NCBI GenBank assembly: GCA_026390015.1
Contig: JAPLGS010000098.1
Span: forward strand, 1-64,000
DNA length: 64,000 nucleotides
Source of the DNA: Chloroflexota bacterium
GTDB lineage: Bacteria; Chloroflexota; Anaerolineae; Anaerolineales; Villigracilaceae
Direction of reading: 5' to 3'
Shown: piece after piece, positions 8,539-16,869 of the stretch
How positions within the stretch are numbered: the first letter of the stretch is position 1
Layout of the letters: each line of letters starts with the position of its first letter
Position numbers and translations under genes: made by a program
The notes under the pieces: model-generated
Database searches by the model: none
The model's input: the letters and a program-made list of their open reading frames with translations, nothing else
What the model was told of the DNA's origin: nothing

Positions 8539-9922
8539 TTTTCATGGCGCGGCCCATACGGTAACAGGCAGCCAACATTTGTTGGAGATCAACGAATCGA
8601 AGTTGCTTTTGGATTGCGGGTTGTATCAAGGGAAACGCGCAGAAACATACGAGCGCAATTTGAATTTCGCTTATGACGTGAAGACTGTGAACGCGGTGAT
8701 CCTTTCTCACGCGCATATTGATCACGCGGGGAATTTGCCCAATCTTGTCAAACAGGGCTATCAAGGACATATCTTCGCCACACACGCCACAGTGGATTTG
8801 GCCAGTTTGATGATCCTCGACTCGGCACATATTCAAGAGTCAGATGCGCAGTTTGTAAATAAGAAGCGCGCCCAGCGCGGTGAGACGCCCATCGAACCAT
8901 TGTATACAACTGAAGATGCAGAAGATGTTGTGTCCATGTTCAAAGGCGTGGATTATGGCGAGGCGTTTGAGCCTATCCCCGGTGTGGTGGCGCGTCTTTT
9001 CGAAGCGGGGCATATTCTTGGCTCGGCTGGTGTTTCACTGGAGATCGAAGAGAAAGGCCGCAAGACCCGCTTGTGGTTCTCCGGCGATATTGGCAGATAT
9101 CGAATGCCATTATTGCGTGACCCAATTCTGCCTGACGCAGTGGACACCTTGATCATGGAATCCACCTATGGCGACAAATCGCATAGCGACCCGGAAAAAG
9201 CTTTTATCGAATTTCGGGATGTTGTCAAACGTACCATCGAACGCGGCGGAAAAGTGATCGTGCCCGCCTTCGCTGTGGGACGCACTCAGGAATTGGTTTA
9301 TAACTTAAATGAGATGATGCAATCTGGCGATGTGCCGCGCGTGCCAGTCTATGTGGATAGTCCGCTGGCGGTAAACGCAACGCAAGTTTTCAAGAATCAC
9401 ACTGAATGTTTTGATGAAGAGACTCGTCAGTTTGTGATGGAAGCGCGTCACCCCGCACTGGATTTCAAGATGTTGACTTATGTGAAATCTGTAGATGAAT
9501 CGAAAGCCTTGAATGAACGCAAAGATCCCATGATCATTATCTCCGCTTCGGGTATGGCCGAAACTGGGCGCATCGTGCATCATATCCGCAATAATATTGA
9601 TAACCCTAAAAATACAATTTGTATTGTCTCGTGGCAGGCTCCCAACACGATGGGACGCAGATTGGCAGATCGCGAACCGCAAGTAAATATCTTTGGCGAA
9701 ATTTATCAACGCAAATGTGATGTGGCAACCATCGGCGGACTCTCCGGTCACGCGGGGCAGGACTTGCTCATGAAATACGCGCTGGACGTCAAAGATACAG
9801 TCAAACAAATATTTTTGGTGCACGGTGAAGAAAAACAAGCCATGACCTTGAAGGGACTTTTGAACGAACAAAAATTGAGTCAGGTGCATTATCCTAAACT
9901 GCACGAGAGCGTGGAACTGTAA
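8528..9922 (+). CDS. Beta-CASP metallo-beta-lactamase-fold ribonuclease
   Basis: Metal-binding residues are in VILSHAHIDHAGNLP (HxHxDH), AGHILGSAG and FSGDIGR. The beta-CASP insertion follows (VPAFAVGRTQELVYNL, YVDSPLAVNATQVF) and the C-terminal metallo domain has SGMAETGRIVHH, GHAGQDLL and FLVHGEE. This is the CPSF73-like RNA-specificity family. At 464 residues it is shorter than RNase J, lacks the RNase J C-terminal domain, and fits the bacterial YsaC/TTHA0252-type group. It probably acts as an endo- or exoribonuclease with RNase D, whose gene it overlaps. Confidence 0.9.
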   Translation: MRINFHGAAHTVTGSQHLLEINESKLLLDCGLYQGKRAETYERNLNFAYDVKTVNAVILSHAHIDHAGNLPNLVKQGYQGHIFATHATVDLASLMILDSAHIQESDAQFVNKKRAQRGETPIEPLYTTEDAEDVVSMFKGVDYGEAFEPIPGVVARLFEAGHILGSAGVSLEIEEKGRKTRLWFSGDIGRYRMPLLRDPILPDAVDTLIMESTYGDKSHSDPEKAFIEFRDVVKRTIERGGKVIVPAFAVGRTQELVYNLNEMMQSGDVPRVPVYVDSPLAVNATQVFKNHTECFDEETRQFVMEARHPALDFKMLTYVKSVDESKALNERKDPMIIISASGMAETGRIVHHIRNNIDNPKNTICIVSWQAPNTMGRRLADREPQVNIFGEIYQRKCDVATIGGLSGHAGQDLLMKYALDVKDTVKQIFLVHGEEKQAMTLKGLLNEQKLSQVHYPKLHESVEL

Positions 9923-9979
9923 AGCCATCCGCAGATTCGCCAGTTTTTTTTCGGTTATAATTCCGCCGCTTCACAAATT

Positions 9980-10066
9980 GGGGAGGTGCCAGAGTGGCTG
10001 AATGGGATAGTCTCGAAAACTATTGTGGGCTCCGGTCCACCGAGGGTTCGAATCCCTCCCTCCCCG
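9980..10066 (+). tRNA. tRNA-Ser (anticodon CGA)
   Basis: The 7-bp acceptor stem GGGGAGG/CCTCCCC, anticodon stem ATAGT/ACTAT with loop CTCGAAA (anticodon CGA, reading UCG), a long variable arm built on GTGG/CCAC, and T-arm GAGGG-TTCGAAT-CCCTC are all present. The discriminator is G and there is no encoded CCA. The long variable arm identifies a class II serine tRNA. A terminator follows at once. Confidence 0.95.
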
Positions 10067-10070
10067 CTAA

Positions 10071-10102
10071 AAAGCCTAACCGAAACGGTTGGGTTTTTTT
10101 TT
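10071..10102 (+). terminator. Terminator after tRNA-Ser
   Basis: CCTAACCG-AAA-CGGTTGGG forms an 8-bp stem (10075-10093) followed by nine T residues. The same AAAAGCCTA...GGGTTTTT design recurs at 35409, so it is a favoured terminator form in this genome. Confidence 0.88.
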
Positions 10103-10153
10103 CCACCGAGCGCCCCCATTATGGGGATGATATTCGAATCCCTCCCTCCCCGC
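10102..10153 (+). repeat. Partial duplicate of the tRNA-Ser 3' end
   Basis: TCCACCGAG from the tRNA (10036-10044) recurs at 10102-10110, and the T-loop-to-acceptor stretch running from TTCGAATCC to CTCCCCGC (21 bases, 10047-10067) recurs exactly at 10133-10153. The second copy is broken by a 22-base insert containing GCGCCCCCATTATGGGG and has no 5' half, so it cannot be a working tRNA. It looks like a remnant of integration or slippage at the tRNA end. Confidence 0.75.
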
Positions 10154-10159
10154 AGCAAC

Positions 10160-10190
10160 GACCCTAAAGGTTTTCAAAACCTTTAGGGTC
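10160..10190. repeat. Perfect 31-base palindromic hairpin
   Basis: GACCCTAAAGGTTTT, one C, then AAAACCTTTAGGGTC form a perfect 15-bp fold-back followed by TAATTTTTAA. It could be a bidirectional terminator or a copy of a dispersed palindromic repeat. It sits 27 bases before the next gene on the plus strand, where a terminator for a second time after the tRNA would be redundant. Confidence 0.6.
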
Positions 10191-10216
10191 TAATTTTTAA
10201 TGGTAAGATTCGCTCA

Positions 10217-11068
10217 ATGAAACTAAACCTCGCGCTTGCACAGATCAACACCAAATTAGGGGATGTGGATGCAAACCTCGCCAAGCATTTAGATTACATT
10301 AAACAAGCGAAATCTCAAAAATCGGATTTGCTCGTTTTCCCGGAACTTTCTTTAGCTGGATATGTCTTGCGGGAGTTGTTTGCCTCGGTCGCACACAAGC
10401 CGACAGAGGATGACCCCGTCTTCAAGCACCTACTAAAAGAGAGTCATAATCTCGACCTGGTGGTTGGATTCGTTGACGAGGATTCTCGTCATCGCTTCTA
10501 CATCGCCTCTGCCTATCTTTCCGGTGGAAAAGTTCTACATGTGCACCATAAAATTTATTTACCAACCTACGGCCTCTTCGACGAAGGCCGCTTCTTTGCA
10601 TGGGGAGATTCGATCCGCGCTTTTGATACCCGTTTTGGCCGTGTGGGCATGTTGATCTGTGAAGATTTCTGGCACGCTTCCCCGCCATATTTACTCTGGC
10701 TCGACGGCGCAGACATTATGCTTTTTTCCTCCGCCTCGCCCGGACGCGGCCTAAACGACAAAGAGAAACTTGAATCCGCGCGCTGGGTGGAACGCGTGAC
10801 CAAAGCCTACGCGAGTATGTTCACTTCGTTTGTCGCGCATGCCAACCGCGTAGGCTATGAAGACGGCCTGCACTTCTGGGGTGGAGCGACACTTTTTGAC
10901 CCGAATGGAGAAGAGATCGCCATCGGTCCATACAATGAAGAAGCCCTAACCTTCGCCCAAATGGATCTAAATCAACTACGCCGCACACGCGCCCGTTTGC
11001 CATTGTTGCGTGATGAACGCACCAGTCTTGTGCAAAAAGAATTGGGCAGGATACTTTCCCGTGATTGA
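10217..11068 (+). CDS. Nitrilase-superfamily amidase, probable glutaminase partner of NadE
   Basis: A 283-residue carbon-nitrogen hydrolase with the Glu-Lys-Cys triad in FPELSLAGY, HHKIYLPTYGLFDEGRFF and GMLICEDFWHASPP. YLPTYGLFDEGRFF and the ICEDFW context are close to the N-terminal glutaminase domain of glutamine-dependent NAD synthetases, which releases ammonia from glutamine. Its stop overlaps the NAD synthetase start (GTG 11061), so the two halves, fused in many bacteria, appear here as separate coupled genes. I infer that it feeds ammonia to NadE; a free-standing amidase is the alternative. Confidence 0.82.
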   Translation: MKLNLALAQINTKLGDVDANLAKHLDYIKQAKSQKSDLLVFPELSLAGYVLRELFASVAHKPTEDDPVFKHLLKESHNLDLVVGFVDEDSRHRFYIASAYLSGGKVLHVHHKIYLPTYGLFDEGRFFAWGDSIRAFDTRFGRVGMLICEDFWHASPPYLLWLDGADIMLFSSASPGRGLNDKEKLESARWVERVTKAYASMFTSFVAHANRVGYEDGLHFWGGATLFDPNGEEIAIGPYNEEALTFAQMDLNQLRRTRARLPLLRDERTSLVQKELGRILSRD

Positions 11069-11888
11069 TTTGACTCTCTCCATCAACACAGACCTGGCGC
11101 GTGAAATCCTCACAGGATTTATTAAATCCGAAGTGACACGCATTGGAATGTCTCACGCAGTCGTCGGGCTTTCAGGCGGGCTTGATTCCGCGCTTTCCTG
11201 TGTTTTGGCCGCCGAAGCACTCGGCGCTGAAAATGTGCTCGCGGTGCGGATGCCATATAAGGCATCCAGTAAAGATTCTCTTGACCATGCTCAGTTGTTG
11301 ATCGATCAACTTGGGGTGCAAAGTAAAACAGTTGAGATCACAGATATGGTCGAACCGCTCTTTAAACTTGATCCTGATATTTCAAAAATGCGTATGGGCA
11401 ATATCATGGCGCGTGAACGCATGATCGTATTGTTCGATCAAAGCGAAGTTTTTAAAGGACTCGTCATCGGCACGAGCAACAAGACCGAGATATTACTCGG
11501 CTACAGCACGCATTACGGAGACGCTGCCAGCGCAATGAATCCCATCGGCGACTTATACAAGACCCAGGTTCGCCAACTTTCACACGCTTTGAATATTCCC
11601 GCTCCCATCATTGACAAGCCGCCTTCAGCGGATCTATGGGAAGGTCAAACAGATGAAAGTGAATTGGGATTCACATACGAAGAAGTGGATAAAATCCTCT
11701 ACCTGCTCGTTGACCAGCGCTACAGCCCACTGGAAGCCATGGAAGTGGGCTTTGACGAAAAATTTATCAATGCTGTCATGACCCGTATTCGACGCAATCA
11801 ATTCAAACGCATGCAGCCGCCGATCGCAAAAATAAGCAACCGCACCATTGGATACGACTTTTTATACCTTCGCGATTGGGGGACTTAA
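11061..11888 (+). CDS. nadE: NAD+ synthetase
   Basis: The enzyme adenylates nicotinic acid adenine dinucleotide and amidates it to NAD+. The PP-loop AVVGLSGGLDSALSCVLAAE is plain, with GTSNKTEILLGYSTHYGDAA and KPPSADLWEGQTDESELGF as conserved loops, and a C-terminal RNQFKRMQPPIAKI. The frame opens at 11010, but the first 17 codons overlap the upstream gene; GTG 11061 gives 275 residues, the normal length for a stand-alone NadE, and overlaps the preceding stop by eight bases. Confidence 0.93.
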   Translation: MIDLTLSINTDLAREILTGFIKSEVTRIGMSHAVVGLSGGLDSALSCVLAAEALGAENVLAVRMPYKASSKDSLDHAQLLIDQLGVQSKTVEITDMVEPLFKLDPDISKMRMGNIMARERMIVLFDQSEVFKGLVIGTSNKTEILLGYSTHYGDAASAMNPIGDLYKTQVRQLSHALNIPAPIIDKPPSADLWEGQTDESELGFTYEEVDKILYLLVDQRYSPLEAMEVGFDEKFINAVMTRIRRNQFKRMQPPIAKISNRTIGYDFLYLRDWGT

Positions 11889-11894
11889 ATTTAA

Positions 11895-13130
11895 TTGAAA
11901 ATAAAAATCCCACCTGCTTTAAAACATTATCGTTATCGTTATTTGTGGTTTGGCTTATTGATCTCGATTGCCGGGTCGCAGATGCAGAGCGCCGCCATTC
12001 ATTGGCACATCCGCGACCTGAGCGGTGTCCCTGACCCGATGGCGCTTGGCGGAATTGGCCTCGCGCGCATCCTGCCCGTCATCATTTTTTCCATCCTCGG
12101 CGGAGCAGTTGCGGATAATTACAACCGCCGCAATATTTTATTTGTCACACAAAGTATATTGGCTTTGCAGGCGCTTGTTCTCGCATACCTAACTTTTAGC
12201 GGATCGATCACCATCCAATATATTTATATCTTGACCGCGATCCAAGCCTCCGCCATGGCGTTTGATCTGCCCGCCAGACAATCTCTCGTACCGAATTTGG
12301 TTCCACGTGACATCCTGCCTTCCGCCTTTAGCATGAACACCATCGCCTTCAATGTTGGAGCGATCGGCGGACCGCTGCTTTTTGGCTTCGTCCCTGAAGG
12401 CGCGCTGGGCTATGCTTATATTATCAATTCGATTTCGTTTGTCGCGGTGCTCATCGCTTTATTTTTAATGGGAGATGTCCCGCAAAATGTAAATCAGGCG
12501 GGCGGAATTAAATTTTCCGCCATGTGGGATGGCGTCCGATTTATTTTCAAACGCCCGTTGATTTCTTCCACCATGCTGATGGATTTCATCGCCACATTTT
12601 TTGCGTCCGCCAACACCATGCTCCCGATCGTGGCGCGCGATATTTTGAATGTCGGCAAAACTGGTTTTGTCTGGCTTACCTCTGCTCAAGCGATCGGTTC
12701 AGTTGGCGCGGGATTGGTAGTTTCTCAATTTCCAAAAATACGCAAACAAGGCCAGTTATTTTTCGGGTCAATTCTTATCTTCGGACTTGCGACCATCTTG
12801 TTTGGTTTCAGCACAACTTTTACCCTTGCGATGATCGCGTTATTCCTGATCGGGGCGGCCGACGCGGTCAGCACGGTCATCCGCAACACGATCCGACAAA
12901 TGCAAACCCCCGATCATATCCGCGGACGAATGACCAGCGTATCTCAGATCTTTTTTATGGGAGGCCCTCAACTTGGTGAAGTGGAGGCGGGCTTGGTGGC
13001 TGTTGCATTCGGTGTGCCATTCGCGATCATCAGCGGCGGAGTTGGCTGTATTCTTGGGCTGGGATTTGTCGCGTGGAAGTGGCCGCAGTTATCCAAATAC
13101 AACGGCGATGAGCCAACCCCCGCTGATTAA
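11895..13130 (+). CDS. MFS transporter, EntS-like
   Basis: A 411-residue membrane protein with about 12 hydrophobic segments. The loop after the second helix (GGAVADNYNRRNILFVTQ) is the MFS signature, and RQSLVPNLVPRDILPSAFSM together with RNTIRQMQTPDHIRGRMTSV matches the EntS/MFS_3 exporter group. Such proteins export siderophores or drugs, but there is no siderophore gene nearby, so the substrate is unknown. Start is TTG 11895, six bases after the nadE stop, suggesting co-transcription with the NAD genes. Confidence 0.87.
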   Translation: MKIKIPPALKHYRYRYLWFGLLISIAGSQMQSAAIHWHIRDLSGVPDPMALGGIGLARILPVIIFSILGGAVADNYNRRNILFVTQSILALQALVLAYLTFSGSITIQYIYILTAIQASAMAFDLPARQSLVPNLVPRDILPSAFSMNTIAFNVGAIGGPLLFGFVPEGALGYAYIINSISFVAVLIALFLMGDVPQNVNQAGGIKFSAMWDGVRFIFKRPLISSTMLMDFIATFFASANTMLPIVARDILNVGKTGFVWLTSAQAIGSVGAGLVVSQFPKIRKQGQLFFGSILIFGLATILFGFSTTFTLAMIALFLIGAADAVSTVIRNTIRQMQTPDHIRGRMTSVSQIFFMGGPQLGEVEAGLVAVAFGVPFAIISGGVGCILGLGFVAWKWPQLSKYNGDEPTPAD

Positions 13131-14009
13131 CTACACCTTCGCCAAAAAATCCATCTGATGAGCAATATAGACCAACTCGCCGCGTTCAATTTGAGCGCGG
13201 CGTTCTTTTATCCAATTTGCAAACGCAGCCGTATTTAATTCAGCATGACCCGCCAGCGACTCTTCAAAGAAATGTAAAATGAAATGCAGGAAATATGCCT
13301 CGTCGGCAGGATACTTTCTATTCACAGAATGCACCACCCAATCAGACGCGCCCGCGGCCAGCACTTGAGCGCCAGCCATTTGCAGGTGGCTGAACAAATG
13401 CCGCCCCGCGCGGCTATCGCCGCCCGTCGGGCGCGCATCCATCGTCGCGTGATACAAACGCTCGATCTGTTCATCCAACGCTGAATCAATGGATGGCTCA
13501 AGCGAAGTCACTCCGTCGAAATTAATTGTCAGCCACGCTAAATTTTTTGTGAGAGTAAGCAGCTTCGGCATACTTTCAGGCATCGGCAGCAGATCCAAAA
13601 ACGCATGCGCGATCAAGAGGTACGCAGGAGTGGAATTTTTTTTTATGAAATCGAAGACATCTGCGCACTCAAAGCGGATGAGGACATCGCGAGTCTGATC
13701 GAACACTCGAAGTTGATCCTGCTCGATTGTTTCCACGCTCAAGCCTGCTTCGACAGCCCAAAGTGGAATCCACTCTTTGGCAGATTCAATGTTCTCTGAC
13801 ATTTCGTCTACGAGAATGTAATTAGCTTTTGCAAGCAGTTCCCAGCGCACCAGACGCGTCAGCATTGTCCCGATCCCCGCGCCGACTTCGATGATCCGAA
13901 TCGGCGCGGAGGGTAAATTCGCCTTCAAAGAATCGAAGACGGTTTGGTTAAGCGCGCGGTCATCCACGCTTTGTTTGGATAGTAAATAATGAGGGAAGGA
14001 ATATTCCAT
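13131..14009 (-). CDS. Class I SAM-dependent methyltransferase
   Basis: Motif I is RIIEVGAGIGTMLTRL (about residues 38-53), followed by YILVDEMSENIESA as the ribose-binding acidic strand, and AYLLIAHAFLDLLP as the later core strand. The C-terminal half, with GRHLFSHLQMAGAQVLAAG and a histidine-rich FLHFILHFFEESLAGH, is not one I can assign to a named subfamily. The stop abuts the convergent MFS gene. The start overlaps the stop of the upstream small membrane protein by one base, so they share an operon. Substrate unknown. Confidence 0.78.
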   Translation of the reverse strand: MEYSFPHYLLSKQSVDDRALNQTVFDSLKANLPSAPIRIIEVGAGIGTMLTRLVRWELLAKANYILVDEMSENIESAKEWIPLWAVEAGLSVETIEQDQLRVFDQTRDVLIRFECADVFDFIKKNSTPAYLLIAHAFLDLLPMPESMPKLLTLTKNLAWLTINFDGVTSLEPSIDSALDEQIERLYHATMDARPTGGDSRAGRHLFSHLQMAGAQVLAAGASDWVVHSVNRKYPADEAYFLHFILHFFEESLAGHAELNTAAFANWIKERRAQIERGELVYIAHQMDFLAKV

Positions 14010-14386
14010 TAAGGTTTTTCAGACCACAAAAGCCAAAGCAGCGCAGCTTCCGCGATCTTGGCAGGCACACCGTAAATGGAATCATGCCCGAAGAAAGGCT
14101 CGCCGCTGATGATGACATATTGGATGACCCAAATAAAGATCCAGGCCGCGATGGTCAGGATAATGTAGCCGAATAAACCTTGCCATACCAATTTGTGACG
14201 ATCCTGAAAAAATTTGATCGGTAAAAAATAAGCGCCGAGTAAACCTAGAAAGCCCAATCCATTTAAAATAAACAGTGGATCTGGGGAGGAGGGAAAAAGC
14301 ACCTTATCAAAAGCCGCGGCAAGATGTAACAGCGCGGTGAAAATAACCAGCACGACGATCCCAATTTGTTTACTATTAAGTTTCAT
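14009..14386 (-). CDS. Small four-helix membrane protein
   Basis: A 125-residue protein with four predicted membrane spans: IGIVVLVIFTALLHLAAAF, FILNGLGFLGLLGAYFLPI, LVWQGLFGYIILTIAAWIFI and the C-terminal AEAALLWLLWSEKP. Only short loops separate them. I do not recognise a named family. It lies 56 bases downstream of the flippase-like gene behind an AAGGAG ribosome site and overlaps the methyltransferase start, so it is part of the clpS-to-methyltransferase unit. Confidence 0.72.
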   Translation of the reverse strand: MKLNSKQIGIVVLVIFTALLHLAAAFDKVLFPSSPDPLFILNGLGFLGLLGAYFLPIKFFQDRHKLVWQGLFGYIILTIAAWIFIWVIQYVIISGEPFFGHDSIYGVPAKIAEAALLWLLWSEKP

Positions 14387-14442
14387 AATTGATCTCCTTA
14401 TAAAATAAAGTTTTTTACTAGACGGAATTACATCTCATATTA

Positions 14443-15459
14443 TTACTTCATAACCCCGCGGCCTGCCAAAAGTAACCCCAATCCGCCGATCAAAATATCA
14501 CGGGCGCGAATGAGCAGCGTGACGCCGATCGCGGATGCCGCTGAAATTCCAAATGCGCCCAGCGCAAATACTTGACTCGCTTCCAGAGCGCCCAATCCGC
14601 CGGGCAATGGGACGAGGAACGCCAGCCAGCCTGCCGTCCACGCGGCGATGGTTTGCCAGAACGATAAATTGATTCCGAGGAATGATGTGATCAGAAAAAA
14701 TTCGCTGACCATTCCCAGCGCGGCAAGAATGGAAACAAAAATTGCAGATACCAATGATGATAAATGTCTGCGGCAAAATGTGCCCGCCATTCGTTCTGAG
14801 GCCGCGATAAAGCGCACCGTTTTATTTTTTGAAAATTTTCGCAGGATTGCTGATACTGGATATTTTCCCTTGTACAATAAAATGATATGGATGGGCGGCC
14901 ATAATAACAGGACGACCAATCCGCTCAGACTCAGCAGGGATTTGCTTCCGCTTGCAGAAAATATCCCAGCTTGAAGGATCGCCGTTAGCCCAACGCTGAG
15001 CAAAATAAAGTTTGCTAGAAACTCCAACAGCTTATCCATCACAACCGTGGATGTGGCGCGCGTGTACGTCATGCTGTATTTGCGTTCCAAATATAAAACT
15101 TGAAGCGGTTCTCCGCCCACCTGCGGCCCAAGTGTAAAGTAGCTAACACCAAAGACCGAAAGCCGAATTGCCAGCAAAGGAAAAAATGAAATACTCTTTT
15201 TTTCGGCGCGGACGATCAGCCACCAGCGTAAGGTGATGAGCAGGTATATGACAATATTAATTCCCAACAACGCGAGTATTTGCCAGAGTTGTAGATTTTT
15301 CAGGGAATTCCAAATACCCGACAACGGCGCATTGCGCAGGGCAAAATAAAGTAAGGCGGCCAGAACCAGATAGATGACGAAGGTGCGCGCCTTCACCCTG
15401 ATCCTCTCCCCAAGCGTGAGGGTCTGATTCCCTTCCGGGGATGAGGGAGAGTTTTTCAT
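14443..15459 (-). CDS. Lysylphosphatidylglycerol synthase TM-region family protein
   Basis: A 338-residue integral membrane protein with about eight spans. Markers of the family are FFPLLAIRLSVFGVSYFTLG, PQVGGEPLQVLYL, TRATSTVVMDKLLEFLANF and LVPLPGGLGALEASQVFALG. This is the flippase-like half of MprF without the lysyl-transferase domain; stand-alone copies are thought to move lipids or glycolipids across the membrane. It starts inside the last codons of the acyltransferase gene (4-base overlap), which supports a shared membrane-lipid role. Substrate is not readable. Confidence 0.87.
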   Translation of the reverse strand: MKNSPSSPEGNQTLTLGERIRVKARTFVIYLVLAALLYFALRNAPLSGIWNSLKNLQLWQILALLGINIVIYLLITLRWWLIVRAEKKSISFFPLLAIRLSVFGVSYFTLGPQVGGEPLQVLYLERKYSMTYTRATSTVVMDKLLEFLANFILLSVGLTAILQAGIFSASGSKSLLSLSGLVVLLLWPPIHIILLYKGKYPVSAILRKFSKNKTVRFIAASERMAGTFCRRHLSSLVSAIFVSILAALGMVSEFFLITSFLGINLSFWQTIAAWTAGWLAFLVPLPGGLGALEASQVFALGAFGISAASAIGVTLLIRARDILIGGLGLLLAGRGVMK

Positions 15460-16340
15460 AGTACGTTAACACCTTCGCCTGCAGGTGGGTTTTCTATGAG
15501 ACGTGTCATTTCTGCGAGCACCGCCTGATGAATAACCTTCGCATCGGTTGTTCCCAATTCTTTCACAGTGATCGGTTTTCCAATTTGCACAGTCACACTG
15601 ACAGGTTTTACGTTCCATACGATCATGGCTAATAATTGGAACGCGGCGGCTAATTTCTCTCTTTCAACTTTTGTCTTTTTTATCTTGAGCAATGGAGAAT
15701 TCGCGGCTTTGTCCCAGATCACGTTTCTGACCAGCATAGGCAGAATGGCAGCCTCAGGAGCCATGCGGATAAAGATGCCGACGCTGTCTGTCCACGATTG
15801 CAGGGATTCTGTCGCACCAGGATATACCTGCGGGTCGGGTTCGATCTCGCCTGCGGGGAAGGTCAACGCCGAGCCGCCTGAACGTAAATATCCACTGACC
15901 TGACGGATAAGCGCCATGCGTGAAGTGGGATCATCTTTTACAAAAAATAGTTGTTTGCTCATGTTGGGAAGCGCGATCAGGAAGGGACGGTCAAGCGCGA
16001 TGATCTTTAGCTGTGGGATATTAAGCGCGCAAAAAATGGAGACGGTGTCGGTCATGCCTGGGTGGTTGGATAATGCCAGAAAAGCCGAATCAGGAATCAG
16101 GTCAAGACCAAAGACACGTATATCTTTGACGAAGTGTTTTGCAATCTGACGCGAAGCATCCACCAAGCCTTGTTCTTCGACAGCGTTGTCAAATTCCGCA
16201 ACGTGTTTTGCCAAAGTTCGCGCGGGCTTGAGGAAAAGTTTTCGCAACAAACGCGCCAGAAGCGGGCGTTGCTGCCAGACAAAAGAGGAGACGAGATCGT
16301 CGAGGTTAATGGAAGTGAGGAGATCGAGGTTGGATGTCAT
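15456..16340 (-). CDS. Lysophospholipid acyltransferase (PlsC-like)
   Basis: The HX4D catalytic motif is present as ALSNHPGMTD (about residues 90-99), followed by an acceptor-site block FPAGEIEPDP where PlsC proteins have FPEGTRS. Upstream text (LLRKLFLKPARTLAKHVAEF) is amphipathic. Proteins of this group acylate glycerol-phosphate or related lipids at the inner membrane face. The EGTR-like block is changed to AGEI, so the acceptor may differ from lysophosphatidic acid. Four-base overlaps tie it to clpS upstream and to the flippase-like gene downstream. Confidence 0.83.
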   Translation of the reverse strand: MTSNLDLLTSINLDDLVSSFVWQQRPLLARLLRKLFLKPARTLAKHVAEFDNAVEEQGLVDASRQIAKHFVKDIRVFGLDLIPDSAFLALSNHPGMTDTVSIFCALNIPQLKIIALDRPFLIALPNMSKQLFFVKDDPTSRMALIRQVSGYLRSGGSALTFPAGEIEPDPQVYPGATESLQSWTDSVGIFIRMAPEAAILPMLVRNVIWDKAANSPLLKIKKTKVEREKLAAAFQLLAMIVWNVKPVSVTVQIGKPITVKELGTTDAKVIHQAVLAEMTRLIENPPAGEGVNVL

Positions 16341-16642
16341 TCAGGTTCGATTGAAAAATGAAGAGGAAAGCCTTCAAGCCCCGCCGCGAAATGCGCTTTG
16401 TTGATGCGCTTCTCTGCTTCAGCTTTGGGGAGTGTTTGCACATAAGCCGCGCCGTTGAAATGCGCGACGAGCATGGTGTCCATTGCGCCAGACTGGCTGA
16501 GGCAGAAAATGGAAGTGAGCACATTCACAACAAAATCCATCGGCGTGACATCATCATTGTGGATGATGACTCGGTAAAGTGGCTCAAGTTCGGTTTTTGT
16601 TTCTTCGGTGCTCTCGATTTCAGGAGTGATTTGTAGATTCAT
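16337..16642 (-). CDS. clpS: ATP-dependent Clp protease adaptor ClpS
   Basis: A 101-residue protein with the ClpS core YRVIIHNDDVTPMDFVVNVL and the binding-pocket region AHFNGAAYVQTLPKAEAEKR. ClpS delivers N-end-rule substrates to ClpAP or ClpCP. The N-terminal 20 residues are acidic and probably disordered, as in other family members. It heads an operon that continues into lipid genes with 4-base overlaps, an unusual partner set. About 180 bases upstream on the same strand lies the terminator of the kor operon. Confidence 0.93.
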   Translation of the reverse strand: MNLQITPEIESTEETKTELEPLYRVIIHNDDVTPMDFVVNVLTSIFCLSQSGAMDTMLVAHFNGAAYVQTLPKAEAEKRINKAHFAAGLEGFPLHFSIEPE

Positions 16643-16826
16643 AATTTAAACACAAAGGGCTCAAAATTTTTTGAAAAGCAAAATCGCGCTATGTGCGAGG
16701 ATTTTCTGGGTTTTCGGCATTTTGAAAAGTTAATAAGCGGTCTGTTTATAGTATAGTCGCCATTTCCCCATTAAAGATGAATTGATGGTTTGGTACTATA
16801 CCACCAATCTTTGATATTTAAATAAC

Positions 16827-16862
16827 ACAAAAGCCCGCCTCTTACAAGACGGGCTTCCTTTA
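16827..16862 (-). terminator. Terminator of the kor operon
   Basis: AAGCCCG (16831-16837) pairs with CGGGCTT (16850-16856) with extra inner TCTT/AAGA pairing. On the minus strand it is followed by TTTTGTGTTATT, consistent with the end of the operon running from 19683 to 16870. Confidence 0.75.
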
Positions 16863-16869
16863 TGCTAGA

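Noticed and set aside
10102-10153. A second serine tRNA gene
   Set aside because: Only the T-loop/acceptor 3' part and nine variable-arm bases are present; no 5' half exists.
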